From Bacteroidaceae bacterium (GTDB lineage: Bacteria; Bacteroidota; Bacteroidia; Bacteroidales; Bacteroidaceae): 64,000 bases of DNA. The position numbers were made by a program, and so were the translations under genes. Positions 53,338-62,208 of this stretch are shown piece by piece (positions within the stretch are counted from its first letter, which is position 1; each line of letters opens with the position of its first letter). The stretch lies in NCBI GenBank assembly GCA_017642425.1, contig JAGCPB010000078.1, positions 1-64,000 of the forward strand. Direction: 5' to 3'. The notes below the pieces were generated by a model. The model was not told the origin of the DNA. It saw nothing but the letters and a program-made list of their open reading frames with translations, and did no database searches.

Positions 53338-55122
53338 TTATTTTCCGTAAGGTTTTGTACCTGCAAAGTTAGCTTGCCAGGGCCATACTGACAACGGTTT
53401 GCCGTCATCATTTCCCCAGGGGTGGCGTATGTACTTGGTGGGGGCACCGGTTACCACAAACCATAGATACTGGCTGTTAGCCGGAACTGTGAATGACTGC
53501 TCTGCATCCTGAGCGCTCCATATATCACTATAGGTAGTGGTACCGTCAGTGTTGTAGCTTACAAATCCGTAGCGCCATCCTGCCAGATTGGCGGGACCAA
53601 CGGTGCAGCCTGCCAGTTCACTAAGACCCTGAAGGGTAACTTTTACGGTCTCACCTTTAGGTACGGTCATTCTCACGGCGTTTGAACCTGTTGATTCAGG
53701 AGCCTTGGCTGCCGATATGCGCCACCAGTCAGTGTCAACGTTATTGATGGCTGTTGTTGCAATGGCGGTCTTACCTATGTAGTTGCGGCCGTTGGGGCGG
53801 ATTTCATCCATATCAAAGGTCATGCAGTGTGCGGCATATTTCCAGATGTCATCATTAAATGCGGCCACATCATAGTCCATGAGGCGCATGTAGGTGTCAC
53901 AGGGATCCTCGGGGTACTGGGCGTTTTTCCACATTTGGGCCAGGAAAGTGATGTCATTGTTGTTCTGGCACCACCACCACTGTATGAAGTAGTTGGCGTA
54001 GCGCGGGGTCTCATGCAGTACATGCAGATGTGTCTGTGAGCAGAAAGCGCTGAAATTGTAATTCTGGAAGGCCTCATCCTTGTAGGTCTGGAAACTCTGC
54101 CACTGTGCGCACTGCTCCCAGAAACAGTTGCCGCCGGCTCCGTTCTGGCCGAATCCGTAACGCCATCCGGGACCCTGGTTGGTGTTGATGTAGGGACGCT
54201 GTGCGGCAGGAATGCCCTGGTTCTTGAGCCAGTCACAGAATGTCATGTACTGGAATGTGTGGCCAATCTCATGGGCGATTGTGCTGCCCACGGGCTGGCA
54301 GGTGCTGGGATTTACCCATAGCGCACCTATCATATTGTCATATCCGCTACCTGTGGCAAGCCACTCTGACTGGTAGAGGATGTAAATCTCAAACTTATAG
54401 TCGTCCAGGACAGATTTGCCTGATCCCGGCTCGGAGAACTTAAGTGTCTCCGTATTGATCTTATAGAATTGTTCAGCTTTTGCAAGCAGGTCGTCTATAT
54501 CGACCTTCATCTTTGAGGATTTTGCAGTGGAAGGTGATGTATTCTCAACGCCCATACGGTCTCCGTACAGTCCGTATTCGCCGTACTGCTTGTCCCAGAA
54601 CACAACCACGTGCTCTGTCTGCTTGCTGCGGCACCAGCTCCATTTGCTGTCTGAGCGCAGCATGTCAAAATCAAACTCCAGGGGTTTGTAGTATTTTGCA
54701 AAATCCTGCACTTCATCCTCCGTAAGGATAAGGCACTTGCGGCTCTGTGTTACGGTGAACTTCTTGCTGTTGGCACCGGACACAATCTTGAACTTGGCGG
54801 TACGGGTCTCGGCCAGTCCCTCCTCAAGGGCGGTAAAGACTATCTTCTTGTTCTTGGTGGCCACACCGTGGGTCAGGTCAGCCTTGAGCCACTCCTGTTC
54901 CTGTTTATCGGTCGATACCAGATACCACTCATGATCTACCGTAAGACGGATGAAAGCCGTACCGTCCTTTTCGGCCGGAAGGTCAACATCGTTGGCGGTA
55001 AGAGTGATTGACGAGTCATATGTGTCATTGGGATCGGGCCCGATGACGGCTTCTTCTTCATCTTTTGAACACGATGCCAGCATGGTCAATGCCACAGCTG
55101 AAAGGAATAGGATCTTGCGCAT
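53338..55122 (-). CDS. BACON-domain HExxH metallopeptidase-like lipoprotein (DUF6055-like)
   Basis: This 594-aa protein has signal LSAVALTMLASC (Cys 18). Residues of about 35-130 look like a BACON domain (FIRLTVDHEWYLVSTD ... KKFTVTQSRKC). A large domain then contains HEIGH at residues 284-288 and WEQCAQWQSFQ with Glu336 as the likely third zinc ligand. The C-terminal 140 residues form a beta domain (VRMTVPKGETVKVTLQGL). It is paralogous to the 439-aa lipoprotein at the end of the locus. BACON domains often bind glycans or mucin-like ligands and space catalytic domains from the membrane. Activity on a glycoprotein is inference; the zinc site is seen. Confidence 0.78.
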   Translation of the reverse strand: MRKILFLSAVALTMLASCSKDEEEAVIGPDPNDTYDSSITLTANDVDLPAEKDGTAFIRLTVDHEWYLVSTDKQEQEWLKADLTHGVATKNKKIVFTALEEGLAETRTAKFKIVSGANSKKFTVTQSRKCLILTEDEVQDFAKYYKPLEFDFDMLRSDSKWSWCRSKQTEHVVVFWDKQYGEYGLYGDRMGVENTSPSTAKSSKMKVDIDDLLAKAEQFYKINTETLKFSEPGSGKSVLDDYKFEIYILYQSEWLATGSGYDNMIGALWVNPSTCQPVGSTIAHEIGHTFQYMTFCDWLKNQGIPAAQRPYINTNQGPGWRYGFGQNGAGGNCFWEQCAQWQSFQTYKDEAFQNYNFSAFCSQTHLHVLHETPRYANYFIQWWWCQNNNDITFLAQMWKNAQYPEDPCDTYMRLMDYDVAAFNDDIWKYAAHCMTFDMDEIRPNGRNYIGKTAIATTAINNVDTDWWRISAAKAPESTGSNAVRMTVPKGETVKVTLQGLSELAGCTVGPANLAGWRYGFVSYNTDGTTTYSDIWSAQDAEQSFTVPANSQYLWFVVTGAPTKYIRHPWGNDDGKPLSVWPWQANFAGTKPYGK

Positions 55123-55144
55123 ATTAATTGGTTTTAGGGATAGA

Positions 55145-55183
55145 TAAAAAATACAGGGGACGGGACATTCCGTCCCCTGTATT
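55145..55183 (-). terminator. Intrinsic-terminator-like hairpin between the surface lipoprotein and enzyme genes
   Basis: A perfect 14-bp stem AATACAGGGGACGG / CCGTCCCCTGTATT with a six-base loop lies in the 85-base gap. Read on the minus strand it is followed by a run of about six T. It would attenuate transcription from susC-susD-surface lipoprotein into the downstream enzymes. Confidence 0.6.
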
Positions 55184-55207
55184 GTGTTTTGGAACTGTTA
55201 CGATGAA

Positions 55208-57034
55208 TTATTCAGTAACGTTAACTGTCAGGGTAACAGTGACATGCTTCATTGTGTCAAGGTTAGCTACACGGAAGGTGGCAGTGTATGAACCACCTGC
55301 GGCTGCATGGTCAGGATGAATACCGGTCTGCAGGCCTACAAATACGTCTTCATCATAAGCAGGCTCTACGTAGAAATAGGCATTGCTCCAATCTACAATA
55401 TTTCCTTCAGCATCATACCAGAAACCGTAGTTGGCTGTATATCCCATGCCGCCATCGGTGTCAAGAATGGTGATGTCTGTTGCACCCAGTTTCTCAAGTA
55501 TGCCGGAAATAGCAACCAGCTCACCGCCGTAGCCATCAGCCATGGGCTGTGTGGCAGTCAGGCTAACTGCGTCAACCTGTTCGGTCTCATAAACGGCAGG
55601 CTCATCAACAGTGATTGTGAATGTAAGCACGCAGCTCTTTTCACCAAGCTCAAAGCCAATCTTGAAGGTGGCAGTCTCACCGCTCTCCTTCCAGAGTCCG
55701 CAACCGAATGTGTTTTCGCCTCTGTACTCAAGGTAACCGCCGCAGTCAGGATCTGAAGTTACGGTGCCGTAATCTGATACGTTACCGTTAGCCAGGTACC
55801 AGTAACCGTTGTTGGCTGTAAAGTTGCCATCATAGCGTGAGCCGTCTGCGTTTACACCGAAAATGGTTACGGTTGACAGATCAACGGAATCTACGCCAAG
55901 TGCAGCATAAATGGCAGCTAAGTTGTTTTCTGTGAGTGTGTATTCAACCTCACCTTCCTCATAAGAAGCCAGTACGTTTATTGCGGTATAGTCAATGCCT
56001 GCAACTTCTACGGCAACCTTGATTACGTATGCATCGCCATCCTCATTTGCAAATGCAATTGCACCGTTAACGGTGGTTCCGGCCAGTGTCTCATCGGGGA
56101 ACAGGCAGAAAATCCAGTGATCCTGCTCGTTGTTGTTAAGGCAAACGGCAGCACCTTCACCCCATGAACCAACTGTACCGTCCTTCATGAACCAGAAGTT
56201 GTTACCCATAGCTGCTGAGTATGTACCGTCAGGATTTACAGCGTATGCCTTTGCACTCTGAGCATCAACGCCAATCTTGGTCCTGATATCCTCTACAGGC
56301 AGATTAATAGCATAGTGGATGTATTCAGCATCAAACTCTACGGGGTAATTGAGCTGTGCAGTCTCAACTACGTTCAACTCAACCTCTGCAGCCTCAACAA
56401 TGTTGAAAATCATCTCTACATAGCAGTACAGGTCGGGCTCGCCGTCCTCTTCGGCCTCCTTGAGGAAGAAATATGTAGCCTTTACCACATCACCGGCCTT
56501 GTATTCGTTGTGGCCAGGGTAGAAACCAAATACATATGTCCACATGTTGGCAAGAGTCTCCTCATCGGGATCCTCAAGGCCCCACTCAATAGCGCTCTCA
56601 TGATAGAACACAGCATCATCACCCCAAGTGGTAACTGCTGATCCGGCAGTCATCCAGCAACCAAAGTTGTTGGTGCTTGAAGGGCAGAAATTCATCTTGT
56701 CAATGTCATTGCCTGTGCAGACGCCGAACTGGATGGTGTTGTCAACCTGTGTTGTTGCAGGTGCAGTACCGGTAAAAGTACCCATTGCCTTGTAGAACTC
56801 GGCAGCTGTCATGTCAAAGAACTCCAGGATCTTGTCGCCCGGCATAGACATCTCTCCCATACCGTAACCTACGGTCTCTATACCTGCCATAAGGTTAACA
56901 GAGCAGGAGACTGTTAACTCCTTGTAGTCTTCATCACCACCTTCAGGGGTAATGCTCTTCTTGTCGTCATCGTTACAAGCTACAATAGTCATTGCAGCAA
57001 GTGCCATTGTGGCGAATCTGAAAAAATTTCTCAT
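55208..57034 (-). CDS. Surface glycan-binding-type lipoprotein with four related domains (DUF4859-like)
   Basis: This 608-aa lipoprotein (signal FATMALAAMTIVAC) follows SusD, where surface glycan-binding proteins (SusE/F-like) are encoded. It has four related units of about 140 residues. Their cores are NFGCWMTAGSAVTTWGDD, NNFWFMKDGTVGSWGEG, NGYWYLANGNVSDYG and YGFWYDAEGNIVDWSNA, each followed by a pair of strands ending in a hydrophobic V-x-V. Aromatic residues in each core could form binding surfaces. I associate this pattern with DUF4859 but could not check it. It is very acidic. Role inferred from position: capture of the ligand at the cell surface for SusCD. Confidence 0.68.
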   Translation of the reverse strand: MRNFFRFATMALAAMTIVACNDDDKKSITPEGGDEDYKELTVSCSVNLMAGIETVGYGMGEMSMPGDKILEFFDMTAAEFYKAMGTFTGTAPATTQVDNTIQFGVCTGNDIDKMNFCPSSTNNFGCWMTAGSAVTTWGDDAVFYHESAIEWGLEDPDEETLANMWTYVFGFYPGHNEYKAGDVVKATYFFLKEAEEDGEPDLYCYVEMIFNIVEAAEVELNVVETAQLNYPVEFDAEYIHYAINLPVEDIRTKIGVDAQSAKAYAVNPDGTYSAAMGNNFWFMKDGTVGSWGEGAAVCLNNNEQDHWIFCLFPDETLAGTTVNGAIAFANEDGDAYVIKVAVEVAGIDYTAINVLASYEEGEVEYTLTENNLAAIYAALGVDSVDLSTVTIFGVNADGSRYDGNFTANNGYWYLANGNVSDYGTVTSDPDCGGYLEYRGENTFGCGLWKESGETATFKIGFELGEKSCVLTFTITVDEPAVYETEQVDAVSLTATQPMADGYGGELVAISGILEKLGATDITILDTDGGMGYTANYGFWYDAEGNIVDWSNAYFYVEPAYDEDVFVGLQTGIHPDHAAAGGSYTATFRVANLDTMKHVTVTLTVNVTE

Positions 57035-57071
57035 AATTTAAAGATTAAGTTATTGAATAAGTTAGTTGTCT

Positions 57072-58985
57072 TTACTCTTGGGTCTCCTGTGCGTCAGAGA
57101 ATCCGTAGTTCTGCACCAGCTTGACGTTTGATGTCAGGAACTCGGTGTAGATGGGGAACACGTTGTTGTGCCAGTCACCCACATCGGCCTTGTTTTTGTG
57201 GCAGAACCAGGTCTTGCCGTTATAGACGTTGCGGCCGTCGGAGCACATAAAGCGGATAAGGTCCTGACGGCGGTGATGCTCGCCTACAAACTCCCATGCC
57301 AGGTCATCCAGCAGACCGCCCAACTCAATGGTGGTCTCATTGTCAACGGTATAGGTTGTGAATGATGATGACTTGACCTTACCGTCGCCGTCATACTGGA
57401 AATCATTGTAGGGGTTGGCAGATCCGCTGGTGGTGCACTCGCGGATTCCGTAGTCATAGACGCTGTTGCCCTTGAGTTGGGCAGCGGTACGGGTAGCCTT
57501 GGCAGGATTGTCCTTGAATGCGCGCTGGCGTACCTCTGTTACCCATGCGGCTGCATCATCCTCAGTCTTGCCGTCATATGTACCGCCTATACGCAGGATG
57601 CATTCTGCCTTGATGAACATGGCGTCGGCCAGACGATAGAAGCATACGTCATCTCCGTATGTGCCACGGTTGCCAGGTACAATCTCCTGCTTGTGGAAAC
57701 GAGCTCCCTCAAAGTCATATGCGCCGGGGTTGTTGATTGAGTGAACCTCGACAGTATAGATAAGGGGATAGTAACCTACAGAGTTTCCGAACTTGGCGTG
57801 ACGCTCATCGGCATCATACTGCTCTTTGGTAAGACGCAGCGGGTCACTGTCGGCCACTTTCTGCTCCTCCTCATAGATGGGGAATGTCTTGTCATCAAAA
57901 TAGTACTGCTGGCCTATTGCCCAGGTGTCAGTAAGACGGGTGTCATCCGGGTCATATGTGTGGATGAACTGCGGTACTGCGCATGAGCCGTTCCACGGGG
58001 TTCCGCTGTAGCCGTAAGCCTGTCCGCCACGACCTACAAAGCACTTGTTTACAAGGTAGTTGTGGCTGGCCTTGGCACCGTCAAGCGGCAGTACGAATAT
58101 AGCCTCGGTTGATGTGATCTTGTTGCGGCTGTTGTCCTTGTAGTTCTCAGCCAGGGTGTAACCGCCCTCATCAGTGACAATCTTGGCGTAATCATATGCT
58201 TTCTTGTACCATTTGTTGTCATTCTGGGCGTTTGTCTTGAACCATTCGCTCTGCAGGTTGCGGTTGTTCTTGGCGTTATCGGCCATGATGAGTTTGCTGT
58301 TCTCATCCCAACCGCGCAGCCATGCGTCATGGTTAAGGAATATCTTGGCTGCAAGCATGCATGCAGCATACTTGTTCATGCGGCCGTATTTCTTATCTGT
58401 GGTCATATCGGGCACTGCCTCTTCAATCTCCTTTACAAGGAAATCCCAGATGTGCTCAGGAGCTACCTGCAGGGGCAGATAACCTTGCTCTGTTACCAAT
58501 TCTGTCTCAAGCGGTATGTTGCGCCACAGATCAAACAGGATAAAATAGTAGAGAGCGCGGATGGCACGGACCTCGGCCTTGGCCTGCGGGTTGTTCTGTA
58601 TGGTGGAAACCTCCAGAAGCTGGTTGGCCTCAGTGATACCCTTGTTGCAGTAGTACCACTCCTGCCACAGGTGAGGTATTCCGGCATAGAATTCATGCTG
58701 GTGCAGGTTGATGTACTGTGCGCCCCAGCCGCCGTATGTGCGGTAAGGGGTCATAAGCAGGTCACTTGACTCCTCATTGATATCAAAGTAGCCCTCCCAT
58801 GCCCAGTACATGAAACGCAACTGTACATAGAGGTTGCCAAGGATATCCTGGGTCTCCTCATCGGAGCCGGTCAGGTTTGAAGGTGACAGGCTGTCATAGA
58901 TGTTCTCATCCAGGTCTGTGCATGAACTGGTCATGAGGGTCAGTCCCAGAAACATTGCTGTAAAATAATTCAGTATCTTTTTCAT
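57072..58985 (-). CDS. susD-like: SusD/RagB-family outer-membrane nutrient-binding lipoprotein
   Basis: This 637-aa protein has signal FTAMFLGLTLMTSSC (Cys 22) followed by TDLDENIYDS. The SusD helical repeats are recognisable (AEVRAIRALYYFILFDLWRNIPL) and the C-terminal block WEFVGEHHRRQDLIRF is the RagB/SusD signature. It forms the lid over the SusC channel and binds the oligosaccharide or glycopeptide. It lies 17 bases downstream of susC, the canonical pair. Its substrate cannot be read from sequence, but the locus enzymes suggest an arabinose-bearing ligand. Confidence 0.95.
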   Translation of the reverse strand: MKKILNYFTAMFLGLTLMTSSCTDLDENIYDSLSPSNLTGSDEETQDILGNLYVQLRFMYWAWEGYFDINEESSDLLMTPYRTYGGWGAQYINLHQHEFYAGIPHLWQEWYYCNKGITEANQLLEVSTIQNNPQAKAEVRAIRALYYFILFDLWRNIPLETELVTEQGYLPLQVAPEHIWDFLVKEIEEAVPDMTTDKKYGRMNKYAACMLAAKIFLNHDAWLRGWDENSKLIMADNAKNNRNLQSEWFKTNAQNDNKWYKKAYDYAKIVTDEGGYTLAENYKDNSRNKITSTEAIFVLPLDGAKASHNYLVNKCFVGRGGQAYGYSGTPWNGSCAVPQFIHTYDPDDTRLTDTWAIGQQYYFDDKTFPIYEEEQKVADSDPLRLTKEQYDADERHAKFGNSVGYYPLIYTVEVHSINNPGAYDFEGARFHKQEIVPGNRGTYGDDVCFYRLADAMFIKAECILRIGGTYDGKTEDDAAAWVTEVRQRAFKDNPAKATRTAAQLKGNSVYDYGIRECTTSGSANPYNDFQYDGDGKVKSSSFTTYTVDNETTIELGGLLDDLAWEFVGEHHRRQDLIRFMCSDGRNVYNGKTWFCHKNKADVGDWHNNVFPIYTEFLTSNVKLVQNYGFSDAQETQE

Positions 58986-59002
58986 AGCTGTATCCTCCTT
59001 TG

Positions 59003-62000
59003 TTATTTGTCACCGAAAGTGAAGTTAACGCCAAATGTGAATGTACGGATTGTGGGGTACTTGTTGCGGTAGTCCACACCGAATGAGTAGATATCGCCGT
59101 AAGACATCTCAGGATCGATGCCCTTGTATCCGGTCAGGCAGAGCAGGTTGGTACCTGATACATATACTCTGGCCTTATCAACATACTTCCAGTTCTTGGT
59201 GTTGAAGTTGTAGCCGAATGTGGCGTTGTCAAGCTTTACATAGTCACCCTTTTCAAGATAGTAGCTTACTGCTACAGGCTCCTGTGATGTGCTCAGTGTC
59301 CTTCCATAGACGGGATCTACGGCTGACTTGTAACGGTTAAGACCTATGTTCAGGTTCTCATAGAACATTCTCTGGCTGTTGTAGATCATGTGGCCGAAAG
59401 CGCCGCTCATCTGCAGGGCCAGGTCAAAGTTCTTGTAGCGGAATGTGTTGCTCCAACCTATGTTGATCTTAGGCAGACCTGAACCCATGTACTGACGGTA
59501 CTTGGAATCGGCGTCACGCATTCCTGATACGAACATATCGCTCTTGCCGGTCTCGGGGTTCTCAATCATCCAGTAGCCCTTACCCTTCTTTGAGTTTGAG
59601 AGGCCGGTTGATTTGAGCATGTAGAAGTCACCTACTGAGTGACCCTCATATACACGCTGTGTAGGCATGCTAGTGGGCTCTTCAAGCCATCCTGCATCAA
59701 TGTAGTTGTCGGTCTCATACATATCGTTTGACAGGCTTACCAGGATGTTCTTGTTGTGTGACATGGTCAGGGTGGTGGTCCATTCAAAGTCCTTGGTGCG
59801 GAATGGTGAACCTCCCAGCATGAACTCTATACCACGGTTGTCCATCTCACCTACGTTTGCGGTCTGCAGGTTGTAGAGGTTTGGCGGAACGGGTACGTTG
59901 TACTCCCAGAGCATATCGGTGGTCTTCTTGCTGTAGACATCGACCGAACCAAACAGACGGCCGTCCAGGAATCCGAAGTCAATACCGGCATTGAGCTCGG
60001 CTGTCTTCTCCCAGCGCAGGTCATCGTTGGGGTTCTGTGTGGTGGTAAGTGACGGACGCCAGTTACCATCGGCATCAACGTAGTTTCCGTATGATGTGTC
60101 ATAGTCATAAAGCAGCAGTGACATGTATGAACTCTGCGGAATCACACCGGTAACACCGTAACCGGCACGCAGTTTCAGGTTGTCAAGCCATTTTACGCGA
60201 CGCAGCCACTTCTCATTTGAGAGTGTCCAACCACCTGATATGGCGGGGAAATTACCCCACTTGTGGTCGGCACCAAACTTGGTGGAGCCTTCACGACGGA
60301 AACTCAGCAATACGTTGTAACGGTTGTCATATCCGTAAGATACACGACCGAAGAAACCTATCAGGCGTGACTCGTTCTTGTATGATGATACGCCTCCGTA
60401 GGTCTTAAGATATGCGGTGGTCTTATCCTCGGGGTCTGAGTATAGCATCTCGGCATACTTACCGCGCTCCAGTGCGTTGTACAGGTATGCATCGGTGGGG
60501 AATTCAGAGTTGGATGCACCGAATCCGGTGGATGTGCTCTCCATCCAGCTGTAACCTACCATGCCGCTGAAGTGGTGACGGTCCCAATCCTGTTCATACT
60601 TGGAGGTAATCTCCAGCATGTCCTGGACAAAGTCACTCTGGCTCTTTCCGGCCGATCCGTTTACGTCACCCCAACGGTTGCTCTGATAGAGCGGGGTGTT
60701 GTAATACTCGTTGAGTCCGTTGTTGGAACGACGGCTTACCTGGAAATTGGTTTCCCAGCCTGCCAGCGGAGTTACGGTGACGTTACCGGTCATACGTGTG
60801 CTCTCGCTGCGGGAATCTCCCTCATGCTCGTTGATGTAGGGCATAGGATTATAATAGTAAAGAGGTGCCGACTGCTCGTAGTAGTCGCCGTTTTCACGAT
60901 ATACCGGCATCGTCGGGTTGCGTATTACAGCCTGATGATATATGGTGTAGCTGTCCTGATTGTCGCTTTTGGAAAGAGACTTGAGCACGTTCATGTTCAG
61001 TTTTACCATGTCACCGAACAGATACTGTGTCAGGTCCATCTGAACGCGGAGGTCATTTGAATATGAGCCCTTCATAACACCGTTGTCATCATTCCAGGTG
61101 ATGTTGGCTGAATAAGCCATATTCTGTGTTCCGCCCTCAAGAGCCAGGTTGTGGTTCTGGGTAAAGCCTGTACGGGATACCAGATCCAGCCAGTCTGTGC
61201 TTGCGCCCAGGTCACCGAAAGCAGAGTACTCTGCCTGACCGTTGGCAATGAGGTTACGTATGAAATCTGCGTCCATGAAATCAATCTTCTTTGAGAAGTT
61301 TGATGCCGATGCATAACCTGAATATGATACGTTGTGATGCTCACCGCGCTTTCCGGTCTTGGTAGTAATAAGGATCACACCGCTCGCGCCGCGCGTACCA
61401 TATATAGCTGCGGCCGATGCATCCTTAAGGACTGTAATCTCCTCGATGCTCTCGGGGGCTACTGTCTCAAGGCTTCCCTCAATACCGTCAACCAGAACCA
61501 GCGGGGTATAGCCTCCCATGAGGGATGTCACACCGCGAAGCATGATGGTTGATGATGATTTGGGGTCACCGTTACCTTTTGTAACTGAAAGACCGGGAAC
61601 CTTACCTTTTACAAGCTGAGCGGCATCGCCCACGTAACCTGTAATGAAGTCCTCTGCCTTGACTGATGATACGGCCGATGTGATATCAGCTTTACGTTGC
61701 GTACCGTAACCGATTACCACCACCTCGTCAAGAGCAAGGAGGTCCTCCTCAAGGGTGATGTTGATAACGGCGTTATCAGCCTTTACCTCTACTGTCTTGT
61801 AACCAAGATAAGACACTCTCAGTGTGGCACCACGGTTTACGGTGAGACTGAAATCACCGTCCAGTCCGGTTGATGTACCAACCGATGTGCCTACCTGAAG
61901 GATTCCTGCGCCCATGATGGGTTCGCCACTCTCATCGCTTACCACACCGGACACGCTTATGGTGTTCTGGGCTACTGCCTTGAACGGTACCATGGAGAGT

Positions 62001-62053
62001 CCGATGACGGCTATCAGAGCGATAGTGGCACTGCGGATGTTTTTACATTTCAT
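59003..62053 (-). CDS. susC-like: SusC/RagA-family TonB-dependent outer-membrane transporter
   Basis: About 1016 aa from ATG 62053, which gives the cleanest signal peptide (MKCKNIRSATIALIAVIGLS ... AVAQ); in-frame ATGs at 62062, 62071, 62077 and 62101 are alternatives. After the signal comes a carboxypeptidase-regulatory-like domain (about 30-110, GEPIMGAGILQVGTSVG), then the SusC hallmark DEVVVIGYGTQRKADITSAV, the plug, and a barrel ending in aromatic RTFTFGVNFTFGDK. It imports the SusD-bound ligand using TonB energy. No extra N-terminal anti-sigma-sensing domain is present, so regulation is probably through the adjacent AraC-type regulator. Confidence 0.95.
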   Translation of the reverse strand: MKCKNIRSATIALIAVIGLSMVPFKAVAQNTISVSGVVSDESGEPIMGAGILQVGTSVGTSTGLDGDFSLTVNRGATLRVSYLGYKTVEVKADNAVINITLEEDLLALDEVVVIGYGTQRKADITSAVSSVKAEDFITGYVGDAAQLVKGKVPGLSVTKGNGDPKSSSTIMLRGVTSLMGGYTPLVLVDGIEGSLETVAPESIEEITVLKDASAAAIYGTRGASGVILITTKTGKRGEHHNVSYSGYASASNFSKKIDFMDADFIRNLIANGQAEYSAFGDLGASTDWLDLVSRTGFTQNHNLALEGGTQNMAYSANITWNDDNGVMKGSYSNDLRVQMDLTQYLFGDMVKLNMNVLKSLSKSDNQDSYTIYHQAVIRNPTMPVYRENGDYYEQSAPLYYYNPMPYINEHEGDSRSESTRMTGNVTVTPLAGWETNFQVSRRSNNGLNEYYNTPLYQSNRWGDVNGSAGKSQSDFVQDMLEITSKYEQDWDRHHFSGMVGYSWMESTSTGFGASNSEFPTDAYLYNALERGKYAEMLYSDPEDKTTAYLKTYGGVSSYKNESRLIGFFGRVSYGYDNRYNVLLSFRREGSTKFGADHKWGNFPAISGGWTLSNEKWLRRVKWLDNLKLRAGYGVTGVIPQSSYMSLLLYDYDTSYGNYVDADGNWRPSLTTTQNPNDDLRWEKTAELNAGIDFGFLDGRLFGSVDVYSKKTTDMLWEYNVPVPPNLYNLQTANVGEMDNRGIEFMLGGSPFRTKDFEWTTTLTMSHNKNILVSLSNDMYETDNYIDAGWLEEPTSMPTQRVYEGHSVGDFYMLKSTGLSNSKKGKGYWMIENPETGKSDMFVSGMRDADSKYRQYMGSGLPKINIGWSNTFRYKNFDLALQMSGAFGHMIYNSQRMFYENLNIGLNRYKSAVDPVYGRTLSTSQEPVAVSYYLEKGDYVKLDNATFGYNFNTKNWKYVDKARVYVSGTNLLCLTGYKGIDPEMSYGDIYSFGVDYRNKYPTIRTFTFGVNFTFGDK

Positions 62054-62131
62054 AATTCCCATAAATGACATTGACATTTTTTTGTTGTGCCCAAAGGTCA
62101 TTTATTATGAAATGACAAGCGTGGCATTAAA

Positions 62132-62183
62132 TCCAAATCAATAGCAAAAAAGTCCAAATGTTGGATATTTGAACAAATTTGGA
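62132..62183. promoter_or_regulatory. Candidate operator: TCCAAAT repeats upstream of susC
   Basis: TCCAAAT occurs at 62132-62138 and 62153-62159, exactly 21 bases apart (two helical turns), with an inverted copy ATTTGGA at 62177-62183. All are in the 155-base gap between the regulator stop and susC. Tandem half-sites at this spacing suit an AraC-type protein. The functional role is inference. A GACCTTTG at 62093-62100 (minus strand) is a one-mismatch -7 candidate. Confidence 0.4.
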
Positions 62184-62208
62184 TACTTTACCGAATGTTT
62201 TGGGTTGC

